A DNA stretch of 64,000 nucleotides, taken from assembly GCA_029953675.1 (NCBI GenBank), contig JAMWBK010000005.1:682001-746000 (forward strand), given 5' to 3'. This DNA is from Rhodosorus marinus. Lineage: Eukaryota > Rhodophyta > Stylonematophyceae > Stylonematales > Stylonemataceae. Position numbers and translations under genes: made by a program. The notes beneath the pieces are model-generated. The model ran no database searches. It was not told where the DNA came from and worked only from the letters and a program-made list of their open reading frames with translations. Below are positions 24,252 through 33,704 of this stretch, in pieces; the stretch's first letter is position 1; the number at the start of each line of letters is the position of its first letter.

Positions 24252-25425
24252 GGTTGAGAGAAGTGTTGGCAGCTCAGACTCCCATAGTCGTGTGGAGACT
24301 GGGAAGAGCGTGAGATTTGCGGGTGAGGAAGAAATAGACTGTGATGATTTCTTTCATCGAGGGTGGGTGTTCCGCAGGAACGGGTTTAGAAAAGTTCCCG
24401 TTTTCGCGACTTTAGACGGCACAAAATTCGACCTACGGGAGAGGGCTTTCAGTACCGCTGTCCTGGAGCAGATCGATGTGCGGTTTTGTAAAATAACTGG
24501 GAACAGGGCGCGGAAATCTATCTGTATCAAGTCAAAGACGCAGAAAGCGATCAGTTTCTTCACCGATTCCCGTGATGAGATGCTAACATGGTTTGAACGG
24601 TTGGAGTCGCTCGCAAACTGGGACTTGGAAAGAAACTATGAGGTGCTTGAGAAGGTGGAAAGTGACCGCGACAAAGTCGTGTACTACGCTATTGATCGAC
24701 GTACTGGGAAGCGCGTTACATTGCGAGCTGTTATGAAGTCGAAAGCGGACAAGAAGCATTTGGAGGTCGCCAAGCTTGTCTCCGAAAACCTGGAATCCGA
24801 CCACGTGGTACGAAACATGGACATTGTTGAGTCAAAGGAAAAGGTCTTCTTCGTGGAGGAATTCCCTGATGGTGGTACCTTGGCAGATTATCAGCGAAGG
24901 AGCCCTGGAGATTGCCTTCCGGAGCCGGAGGCCCGAGTGATTATCAGGCACATACTTCAGGCGGTTAATGATCTACATGCACAGGATATTGCACATAGGA
25001 ACCTAAAGCTGGAAAACGTGGCGATCATTATAGGGAAAAATGGCGACGTGAGACCAAAGATATCCGAGTTTGGAATGTCCTCCTTCACAAACGGAGATCT
25101 GCAGACGATGCGGACAACTGTGGGCTCCCCGCACTTTGTGGCTCCAGAAGTTGTGCTCAACAAAAAGTATGACAAGAAGTGCGATATCTGGTCCTGCGGT
25201 ATGATCCTCTTTGTGCTTCTCACAGGAAGACACGCGTATGAGTACAAGGATTACTCCGACTTACGGAAAACGCTCATCCAGTTCGACGTTAGTGCAACAA
25301 AGGGTTGGGACGATCTAGATCCTGATTGCCAGAAGTTTTTGGTCCGCACACTTGCCAGGAATCCAGCGGAAAGATATACCGCCGCGCAAGCACTCAAGGA
25401 TCCATGGATACTTGGAGAATCGTAG
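24244..25425 (+). CDS. PH-domain protein pseudokinase
   Basis: Single exon, 393 residues. A PH-like domain spans about residues 30-130 (GWVFRRNGFRKVPVFATLDG to a C-terminal helix with MLTWFERLESL). A protein-kinase fold follows. Structural landmarks are kept: FPDGGTLADY hinge, LENVAI, VGSPHFVAPEVV (APE), YDKKCDIWSCGMILF and a late Arg in NPAERYTAAQAL. Catalytic residues are not: the VAIK lysine position reads VTLR (Arg 161), HRD reads HRN (Asn 253) and DFG reads EFG (Glu 275). The glycine-rich loop has no glycines (EKVESDRDKVVYYA). The fold resembles AKT- or CAMK-like kinases. It is probably inactive, acting as a membrane-recruited scaffold; this is inference. The first in-frame ATG is 24244; a GTG at 24205 was not used. 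Confidence 0.88.
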   Translation: MDEVERSVGSSDSHSRVETGKSVRFAGEEEIDCDDFFHRGWVFRRNGFRKVPVFATLDGTKFDLRERAFSTAVLEQIDVRFCKITGNRARKSICIKSKTQKAISFFTDSRDEMLTWFERLESLANWDLERNYEVLEKVESDRDKVVYYAIDRRTGKRVTLRAVMKSKADKKHLEVAKLVSENLESDHVVRNMDIVESKEKVFFVEEFPDGGTLADYQRRSPGDCLPEPEARVIIRHILQAVNDLHAQDIAHRNLKLENVAIIIGKNGDVRPKISEFGMSSFTNGDLQTMRTTVGSPHFVAPEVVLNKKYDKKCDIWSCGMILFVLLTGRHAYEYKDYSDLRKTLIQFDVSATKGWDDLDPDCQKFLVRTLARNPAERYTAAQALKDPWILGES

Positions 25426-25544
25426 CTGCCATACTGAAAGTAATTAAGAACTTTTTTTGGATAATTTTGTAAAGTTCAGGATAACATGAGCATATAGAAA
25501 ACATCCGCATAGCTGCATGGCCCAAGAACAAAACGCAGGATCCC

Positions 25545-25566
25545 ATGGCTCTCGTTGTAGAGCCAT
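25545..25566. terminator. Perfect hairpin between convergent 3' ends
   Basis: ATGGCTCT (25545-25552), 6-nt loop, AGAGCCAT (25559-25566). It lies between the pseudokinase stop (25425) and the acyltransferase stop (25598). Confidence 0.65.
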
Positions 25567-25597
25567 AGGTAAAGCAAAAATAACAAAATCCCGTGCC

Positions 25598-27127
25598 CTA
25601 GTCTGCCTTCTTTCTCCGAGAGGACGTTTCGGGGTCGGGCTTCTTCTCCCCGACCTTCGACGGGCGGATGTTGATCACCAGTGCGGCTACGACGGCTACC
25701 CAGGTGATAACCGATATCACAAGAACTCCCCTGCGTATGATCTTGTTGACGATCATAAGGACGGACAGGCCTACCAAGAAAAAGCAGAACACTCCGACAA
25801 GAGCGAAAAACTTCGTGTAATCTAGCGGCTCCTGCTTCCATTCATACTTCCTTTGCTTGCTGCAAAACGCCTCCTGATCCTTTAGGACTTCATCAAGCAA
25901 AGCATCTTTCTTCACCCATGTGTTGCGGAGCCATTCTTCAAGTTCCTCCTCCCCCTCTGGCAGCTCGTTCATCGGATGGTACTGACATATCAAGTTACAC
26001 CTGCAGCTGAGTTTCCTCGAAAGTGACTTCGACATATTAGGGTGCTCTCCTTCGAAAGCAAAGGTTGCATCGATCACCCCGTCGATTTGATCTGAGGAGG
26101 CATTTAACAAGAACGAAGGATGCCGCAGCTGGCCTGTGAGAAAGATACCGATTCATTAGAGCCAACTTAAATTCGGTCACACTACCTCGCATGGTCATGG
26201 CAATCAGGGTAAACGCCTTGAAGCGCGGATAGAGCAAGTTGTTAAGCACAGGATAACCGTTCTTCTTGCAGAACTCCTGACTTTGAGCGTGCTTTTTCGG
26301 AGTCTTCCTCGTGCCTTCGGGAAAGAGGCACAGGTAGAACGGCAGTCTGGAGGTTCCCTGATATTTGTGTTTCATGAGAAGAGAGATTCTCCAACCATCA
26401 GTGGAAACTTCGGGGAGTGAGCACGAGAGATGTGCAATGCGTGATCATCTCGCACCAATTGGTTTGCCTGCTTTGTGAGAGTTTTCTTATCACTCTCCCA
26501 GTCTCTTTTGACGTACATGAACTCCAGAAAATAAGTCAACCAGCCGAATATGGGTATATACATCAACCTACGGAAGATTCGGGAGATTTAAGCAGGAGTT
26601 CATCGAAAAACATCATTGCACTTGCCAAGGCTGGCTTACGTGTCCTTCGCAATTGCCTTTGCCCCTCCTGGAAACGGTTCGCCAAGCCGTGCGAGGTATG
26701 ATAAGCCGCCAGCCCAGTCCATGTCTGTTCCATGATTTACCACAATCAGCACTTTCGAGTCTGGTGGGGCCTGCTCTCCGTACGCTGAAAATTTACATCC
26801 ACCCCAGTCCTCCAGAAGGAAAGGTCCAGCTATCATAAACCCGCTCCCAAGCCTAAGACCGCGTTTCACGAGCATTAAAACGAGAATGCCCCAATAGAAA
26901 TCACACAACACCTAGTGATCGCGATCTACCAAATTCAAGACGAAGAGCAGCCAGTTTCGAGGAAAGAGAGCTCACCAAGTACTTATAGATCTGAACAAGT
27001 GGCGGTCAAATGGCAGGATGACAAGCGCCAGCAATTGACCCACGTTTACCACGAACCCCGCTCCGCCTATCAAGAACAGACAGAACGCCGAGAGGAATCC
27101 ATCCTTAAGTTTACTAGCAACTCCCAT
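25598..27127 (-). CDS. Lysophosphatidate acyltransferase (AGPAT/LPAT2 family)
   Basis: Membrane enzyme making phosphatidic acid from 1-acyl-glycerol-3-phosphate, probably in the ER. Exons in order: about 27127-26975, 26911-26640, 26567-26396, 26357-26186, 26133-25598. Motif I is NHGTDMDW, where the usual NHxxxxDW pattern is kept; motif III is LFPEGTRKT; YPRFKAFTL matches the conserved region after it, and WLRNTWVKKDALLDE matches the LPAT2/AGPAT3-5 subfamily. There are N-terminal hydrophobic segments (FCLFLIGGAGFVVNVGQLLA) and two near the C-terminus (ALVGVFCFFLVGLSVLMIV). Exon 1 is recognised by homology, but I cannot join it to exon 2 in frame with any GT-AG pair: donor after ATA-A is phase 1 while exon 2 needs phase 0. 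The other junctions are clean. Confidence 0.85.
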
Positions 27128-27356
27128 CCCCTCTGCAAGTGCCGAAGAACAGTTGCAAACGATTCCAAGGCTTTAGAACGTAGCAAACTTCCAGACCAAA
27201 CACGAGATCGACTGTACACCATTGACCCTGCCCAACCACCCAACGAACGCCTGCGTTCTACATCGAATACCCGATCTCAAATTTCAGACAAATTTACGAC
27301 CCGAAAGTCAAAGTTTTGCCTAAATGGCTTCAATAAATCATAAATACAAAAACATT

Positions 27357-28488
27357 CTAAAATATTTTCATGTTCTTGGCATAATTATCGACAGGTCTGA
27401 AAATGCGCTCAACTTGGCTGGGATTGCCGTTTGATGCTTCCATGAGCGCGGGACTGACATTCTCCGGTCTGCATACGGCTCCGAGCTTCGGCCATGGCGC
27501 ATGAAAGCTGCCTGGTTGTTTGAAGCACGTAACATGCGTCTTCGGTGCGTTGGTGCTCTCAGAGTAGTTGGTCTCTGATAATCGCACTTATAACTTGATC
27601 TAATCTGACGACCATCCAACTATACCAAGGGCACAAAGTCAATCACGGAAAACATTTTCTCAACACAAAAGCGGGTCTATTCTTAACGTTGGCAATTTCT
27701 GTTTTACGAGAAATAAAAAAACTCTACTTTGGAAAGTAGGTCACTCAAGCATTCATTGTAGCTAGGGAACAGAGCAACCGGCTAGGACAAAAAAAGCACG
27801 AAGTGATAGATGCCTCCAGAGTGACCAAACTGCGCAACATCCTCAAGTACGAATTCGGTGTCGTGCTGTTCGCAGGCCAAAAGCCCGAAAACAGGGAAGA
27901 ATTTCAAACTGTCATGTTACGAGGTTGATCCACGAGCGAAAGATTTCCGAAGTTCTGTGCATTAGCGGGGCAAAACTTAACCAAGTGCTTCCTCGGCTTT
28001 CCTCCCAAGTCGGATCGGTCAAGAAGCACCTGAACTTCGATAATCACACAAAAACCCTTCCGCACTTTGAACAAAGGGTTCCAACTACAGGACTATCAAA
28101 GGGTACGCCAATGATGCTTTGACTACGACCATGCTCGATCGAAAGTAGACTAGATACAAGCAGCGATGGGCCTGCACCCGCAGAAGCTTCTTGCAATCCG
28201 AAATGGATTCAGTCGTGAGAGAAATTCACCCAGAAATTCTGAGAAACTACGCGTACTTCTCGCTATTGTGAGTACTCTGCTTGTAAACGCCAGCAAATAA
28301 GAAACAGGATGCCGATTCTCATCATCATCAGGAGCCAAACGAGCCAAAGGCGGAGATACCGGAAAGCTCTCCAACTGTGTAGTGCAGCTCAGCCCGGTTA
28401 GCCACTCCCCTTCCATTCCATCCTTTACAGTACGAACCAATGGAGCCCCTCTCATCTCACAGCAAAACAAAACCTCACAACTATTCAA
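27357..28488 (-). CDS. Possible spliced gene of unknown function
   Basis: Several open stretches on the minus strand look like exons of one gene, though I cannot fix every junction. An ATG around 28488 or 28452 begins a frame with LARLAPDDDENRHPVSYLLA; a middle stretch (about 28050-27915) reads VIIEVQVLLDRSDLGGKPRK; another (about 27880-27800) reads EFVLEDVAQFGHSGGIYHFV; a last one (27587-27357) starts after an acceptor ttatcag and ends NYAKNMKIF. The region upstream is C/A-rich, as for other minus-strand genes, with a poly-C tract at 28728-28747. I recognise no family. It could equally be a decayed gene. Confidence 0.38.
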
Positions 28489-29409
28489 CGCATAACTCTC
28501 ACAAAACTTTTACCGAAGAAACATATGGACCAGTCTCATTTACGTAACTCCAATATCTACCAAATCAAATTCTCAAAAAAAGGCAAATAGCTAATGAAAT
28601 CATAATTTTCATATCTTTTTCAACAATTAACAACACGTTTCCATCCGTCTTAACTCCAACGCCTCATTGGAACCTTCCACCGTAAAATACTGAACGTCGT
28701 CACACTGATCCATCTCAATCCAAAACACCCCCCCCCCCACCCCCCCCACAACAGTGCATATTACTCCCTATTACAAGATACGTCAAAGATAATAATGACT
28801 AATATCAGTCAATACAGACAACCGTATTTATACATCCAAAATATGCATCAATATATTCACTAAACGATGATGACTTCGAGACCCCCCCAAAAAAATATAT
28901 ATATATATGTTTGTTTGAAGGGGATTTTTCGTGTACACGAAACAGCGCAGAATTTACTCCCTAATTCCACCTTTTTTGCAGGTTACGGTTTTTTTGTTTT
29001 TGATCGAATTTATACGATTTCCAATGTTGACTGAAATTTCTTTTATTTACTATTTTACTGAGTTTGATTGGAATTTTTTTATTAATTCTTTTTGGCGTAG
29101 GGCAAAAATGAAATATGAAAACTTCTAAATGGAGTAGATGGAAACTTCAGTTTTTTAAAAACGCAATTAATATATTTTGGTACACTAGAGATGTATTTAT
29201 AGAAGCGGTTTTGGAGGGGATATTGAGAAGAGCAGTGGTGGGGAAGAGGGGGGGGGGACAGCCTGGAGTAGAGGTAGGAGAGTTTTATGGACGTATGGAG
29301 CGGATGGGTAGAGAGGACACGAAATGATATGTAAGTGTTGAAGGTTGAGAACGGTGTGAGTTGTGAAGGGTGCGTGTAGTTTTTGTTTGTAGGGGTTTTT
29401 TATTGGAGG
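28489..29409. other. Divergent spacer before ETHE1
   Basis: C/A-rich to about 28720, poly-C at 28728-28747, AT-rich from 28760 with a short AT dinucleotide run near 28896-28908, then G/T-rich with a 10-G run at 29248-29257 up to ETHE1. No gene seen. Confidence 0.6.
28728..28747. repeat. Poly-C tracts
   Basis: 11 C, one A, 8 C; nearly the same arrangement as at 8370-8390. Confidence 0.85.
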
Positions 29410-30135
29410 ATGAGCAAGCTAGTTTTTAAGCAGTTGTTTGAAGCGGAGTCGTCAACGTATACGTATATTGTTGGGGACGATGTGACAAAGGAAGCTGTGA
29501 TCATTGATCCGGTTGACTTGACCGCGGCGAGGGACGCGCACTTGATCGAGGAGCTGGGACTGGATGTTAAGTATGCGCTTAACACACACGTGCATGCTGA
29601 TCACATCACCGGGACGCATGCTTTGAGGGAGTACTTGCCAAACGCAAAGTCCGCGCTCTCCGAGAGGTCAGGCGGGAGAGCTGACGTGTATTTTAAACAG
29701 GGCGACCACATTAGAATCGGAGGGTTCACCTTGGATGTGCTTGAAACACCTGGGCACACCGATGGATGTGTATCGTTTTATGTGTATGGCTGTGGGATCG
29801 TGCCGCTTGTGTTCACAGGTGACGCTGTTCTGATTCGGGGATGCGGAAGGACAGATTTCCAGCAGGGATCTTCCGAGGTGCTGTACAAATCCATATGGGA
29901 AAGAATTTTTACGCTTCCCAGAGAAACTATTATATACCCAGCGCATGACTACAAGGGCCTCACATCCTCATCTGTAGGTGAGGAGCTTGCCTACAATACA
30001 AGGCTGCTCAAGAAGAAAGAGGAATTCGTTGAGGTGATGGCCAACTTGAACTTGCCGTACCCAAAGAAGATTGATGCGGCTTTACCCATGAACCTAGCGG
30101 ATGGGGATGTGAAGTACGTTCAGAACTCCAAATGA
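29410..30135 (+). CDS. ETHE1: Persulfide dioxygenase ETHE1
   Basis: Metallo-beta-lactamase-fold non-haem iron enzyme that oxidises glutathione persulfide to sulfite, normally mitochondrial. Single exon, 241 residues. The metal motif THVHADHITG begins near residue 59; ETPGHTDGCVSFY and FTGDAVLIRGCGRTDFQQGS supply the further His and Asp ligands; the C-terminal PAHDYKG gives the last His. The CGRTDFQ stretch separates ETHE1 from glyoxalase II. The start is ATG 29410 (MSKLVFKQLFEAESSTYTY); the preceding in-frame codons are TTG-initiated leader in G/T-rich DNA. No clear mitochondrial presequence is visible at this start, so location is open. Convergent with the PsbQ'-like gene 144 bp away. Confidence 0.93.
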   Translation: MSKLVFKQLFEAESSTYTYIVGDDVTKEAVIIDPVDLTAARDAHLIEELGLDVKYALNTHVHADHITGTHALREYLPNAKSALSERSGGRADVYFKQGDHIRIGGFTLDVLETPGHTDGCVSFYVYGCGIVPLVFTGDAVLIRGCGRTDFQQGSSEVLYKSIWERIFTLPRETIIYPAHDYKGLTSSSVGEELAYNTRLLKKKEEFVEVMANLNLPYPKKIDAALPMNLADGDVKYVQNSK

Positions 30136-30194
30136 GGGAGATTTTTATCTATGACGTGAAATGAGGATCGGCGTCCGGATCGTAGCGCAGTGCC

Positions 30195-30242
30195 CAATTC
30201 TGAGTTTTGAAGAGTTTTCTGCACGTCGTGGTGACAGAATTG
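30195..30242. terminator. Inverted repeat between convergent 3' ends
   Basis: CAATTCTG (30195-30202) pairs with CAGAATTG (30235-30242) across a 32-nt loop, between ETHE1 (stop 30135) and the PsbQ'-like gene (stop 30279). Weaker than the other hairpins. Confidence 0.45.
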
Positions 30243-30278
30243 ACTTGGGAAAAAGTGTGCCGTAGTTTGATTAGTGCT

Positions 30279-31242
30279 TTAGTTTGTTTTTCGAGGAATT
30301 AAATTGGAAAATCCAGAACCTAGCCTCCTGTCTGAGGGGATTTCGCCAACCCCACCATCTGGGGTGTCGATCTTCGCTGCTTTTCTATACTGCTCCAGCG
30401 CATTGGCCATTGCATTAAAAGATTTCGTAGCTGCGTCAGTCTTCTTTTTCTTGATCGCCTTTTTCAAGTTCTGCAGTTGCTCATCATAAACCTCGGCGTA
30501 CTTGGTCATATCCTCAACATATGAGACCTGCATATACCGGCAAACGAGGCCCACTAGCCGGTCAGAGAAACGATTTCTACTCGCCTGCCGGTGAAGCTAT
30601 CATACCTTCAAGCTCAGTCCCTGCCCAGCCAGACTTGACGCATAAAGCTTCAAGGGCCCAGACGCGTTGTCTGCTGGACCCTCGGCGAATTCTTGCAGTT
30701 TCGTCCAATCCTTCTTGTCCAAAGCATCGCGGGCGTCTTCAATTTTGTCAGCGCATTCCTTCCATAGGGTAATAGAGATGTGAAAGATCGACTTCAGTGA
30801 TGCGCAGAGGAACAGGGGGGTAAGCTTGCCTCGTTCGCACCTTTACTCGAGGTAAGTACCGTTTCCTCGCCGTGGGGAAATAGTAGTTTGCTCGGAGATT
30901 CGCATCTATTTCTGATTCTACATCAGCTGAGCCTTCCAGTTTCTTTCTCTCGGCTTCCTCGGCGAGCTCCTTCTGCCGCTCAAGCCTTTGCCTTCTCGCA
31001 TCTGCCTTTGCAGCCCTCTCTTCTTCTAGCTCTTCAGGCGACTTCTTGGACTTCAATTCTTCCATCAGCTGCTCTCGAGACTTGGGGAGCACTCCCGCAA
31101 ACGCCGGAGCTGCATAATAAAACGCAGATCCTGCCGAAAAAAACACAAAAGACCTCCTAGACATCTCGCTCATCTTGCAAATTTCTCTGCTCCGGCGCAG
31201 ATTTGAAACGGGGCCGCTCGCGACAAACCCAAGGTGATCCAT
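30279..31242 (-). CDS. PsbQ'-like extrinsic photosystem II protein
   Basis: Exons in order: 31242-30841, 30791-30606, 30527-30279; 278 residues. PsbQ' (20 kDa) stabilises the oxygen-evolving complex of red-lineage photosystem II at the lumen face. The N-terminus is a short basic leader, then SRRSFVFFSAGSAFYYAAP and an Ala-Phe-Ala cleavage site near residue 49, a twin-arginine lumen signal. The mature part opens with a charged helix (KSPEELEEERAAKADARR), then YLPRVK, a four-helix-type region with CADKIEDARDALDKKDW and AEVYDEQLQNLKKAIKKKK, and ends GGVGEIPSDRRLGSGFSNLI, similar to the end of red algal PsbQ'. It is longer than typical because of the N-terminal charged helix. The absence of an ER signal suggests a primary plastid. 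Assignment to PsbQ' is from pattern memory. Confidence 0.72.
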
Positions 31243-32345
31243 CGTTGACCAAAAAACCAAACACACCCAAAAAAAACAAAAAAATGAGACCTGCTCTTAC
31301 TACCCTAGGACACTAGCGCCCAACGAGAAACTCTCGTGGCTTCTTGTCCACTCCTTCCCCAGTGCAGAAGTGCAACCACAAACACGCCCACAAGACTAGG
31401 CCCAGTCTAAACCCAAAGACAAGAGCTTCCCGATTCCTAAGCCTCCTTCCAAAAGATCCAACAAAGCCACAGCTTTACTCAGATCCTCATAGTGTTTGCA
31501 TACTACCACTCCTCAGCCAAGGACCTTGCTGCCTCCTCTTCATAGAGCGTTCGTAAGTATGCACTACAACACCGATCAATTACGAGAAGGCTCCTAATCC
31601 ACTCATTTCTTCTGTCCCAGTTCAGCACCAAAATGCATGGGACGGTGAAAACCGTACAAAAATCAACGTCCCAAAACTACTCTGAGATTTAATTATTATC
31701 TTCTTAATCTATAAAGTTTAATTATAGTTCAAAAACGTTTCTTTTTTAACTTTATTTTGCACGATTACACCAATAATTTTTAAAAAGAGTAATTTAGAGA
31801 TATATTTTTGATTCGGAATTAATTGCTATTTTGTGGGCTTGGTCGATCGTTTCTTGATGAGAAGTCAGAGGTGACGGCCTTTCTCCGCTTGCATTGCGAC
31901 TTTTCCTGGGAACAGAAGCAACAATAGGGTATTTTTCTTGTATGAACCTACAGAGAACGACAGAGCAGGATAAAGCATGAAAGCTCACACGAACTCTACG
32001 AGTCCCAACAAACCGAGAGCTGAAGGATCAAAGGCTCTGCAAGCGGGTGCAAGCCTTGTCGATTAACATCCGTGAGCCCAGTCATGTCCTTGCTAGTACC
32101 TTGCTAGAATAGCGACTCTTTGACCAACGAATGCGCGAATACTATGTTTTGTTGCCTATATCAGCTAGAGCGCTTCCGTGGTCCAACAACTTTGATGGAA
32201 CAACTTTGATGGATTCTGCGAATTTATTCCCAGGTTTGGCTCCTGCATGAATCGACTGTACATGTTGACTTTAAAAACAAACCACCGTAGTTCTTGACCT
32301 CGCTGACACTTATGAACAACTTTTGCCGATTTCCCAGCGCTGGTG
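31243..32345. other. Spacer upstream of PsbQ'-like gene
   Basis: 31245-31620 is C/A-rich, the 5' flank of the minus-strand PsbQ'-like gene. 31680-31830 is AT-rich. The rest to 32345 has only short open frames without motifs. Confidence 0.6.
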
Positions 32346-33704
32346 CTAAATCTCAATTGGATCAATTTGCCATATATCAGCATCCTTCGACGTATCTCTC
32401 CTATGTGAAGAAGGCGCGCTAAAAGGTGTGGCGATCTTATCCTCCAAATATCCAGCTATATCCTCCAAGAAGCTCTGGTCCCCTGAGAGAGCTCGTGCAA
32501 CGTGTAAGATTTCCTTCGAAACCTGTGCGCCGCCAAACGTGACCCCGGCCATTGTCTTCCCTAACAGAGGCAATGAATAAACAACTTTCGGCCCTGTAAA
32601 AGAGCAGTAAGTCACCTTACCACCACGCTCGATCTCCATGTCGACTTGGACTACACCCCAAGAGAAGTCCATCTCATAGGAAACTTTGAACTTGGGTGTT
32701 TCGCCGAAGAGCCATGATTTCTGCAAAACAACCACAGAATTCGGGACTTATGGGGTTCGTTATCAAGAATAGCTCGTTTTCCCACGACTACAGCATTACT
32801 GTACCTGCTTCAGGTTCTCGATCTCCTCGATGTCCCCCTCCGTTATATCAGCGCTTCTGATCGAGATCGTGGGTTTTGATATCCCGAGTTTGGTTCTCAC
32901 CGTTCTCTCGAGCATGTGGGATACCTTATCCACGGTAAGACCCTTCACTGCATGGCTTAAGTTAATTACCTTCGAACGTACGGAGTCCGTTGCTTTCGTT
33001 GATATCTTCCCCAACTCGGGCGAGAGAATGCTTCGTTTCAGGCGCTCCAGACTGGAGTCCACGAGAAGGGTTCCATGGTGGTATGCTCGTCCTCGAGTGA
33101 GACGATACGCTGCTCCGGAAACTTTTCTGTGCAAGTTGAAAAAGTGCTGTGAGAGCCCGAAGCGCAAACTTTGAACTGCGGAACAAGACCAAATCCTTTT
33201 GCATGACTAGCTTTCTTTTCTGTTGCCATACTTTCGATCAACGAGGATATCATTCCGTTCGTTCACTTCGGCATTTATCCCAAAACCAGATTTGAGGGCG
33301 TCCGCGACAATCCCAGAGTTGGCGTTCTTGTCGTGGGACTTCACCGTGCTTATAAAGGAGTAACACAGATTCCCGCGGTCGTGATAGACTGTTCCTCCTC
33401 CACTTCTTCTCCTAGCCAGCTCAATTCCTTCTCTCGCCATGTACCTTATATTGCATTCCTATCCGAGAACAGGCCGGCCGGAAGCGTAAAAGGCTGTGGA
33501 TCAGCTGAACGCAAATCAACAAACCATACCCACGCACTAGCACAGCGTCAATACCTTCCACGGGTTTTGATTTCTTCCCATTACAACACATGGGTTACTC
33601 GAGTACATAATAAACGACCCCGGCTGCGCCTCCCTGAGAAGTCTCTCCTCCACAGCGAGATTCTCGTAGATGCTCCTCAGCTGAAGTCTAAACAGCCTCG
33701 CCAT
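32346..33704 (-). CDS. Lipoate-protein ligase A
   Basis: Attaches lipoate to E2 and H proteins of dehydrogenase complexes, in the mitochondrion or plastid. Exons in order: 33704-33555, 33458-33232, 33126-32805, 32720-32346; 357 residues. Conserved features are the N-terminal MYSSNPCVVMGRNQNPW, the RRRSGGGTVYHDRGNLCYSF lipoyl-AMP loop, the NDILVDRKKVSGAAYRL segment completed across an intron with the catalytic Lys, and RAYHHGTLLV. The C-terminal accessory domain is present (WLFGETPKFKVSYE onwards), so this is the long LplA type that activates free lipoate itself. No obvious targeting peptide precedes the ATG, so an upstream exon is possible. All junctions join in frame. Confidence 0.92.

Noticed and set aside
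30279-31242. Secondary (complex) plastid origin
   Set aside because: The extension upstream of ATG 31242 starts with a non-ATG codon and no ER signal peptide is coded at the chosen start.
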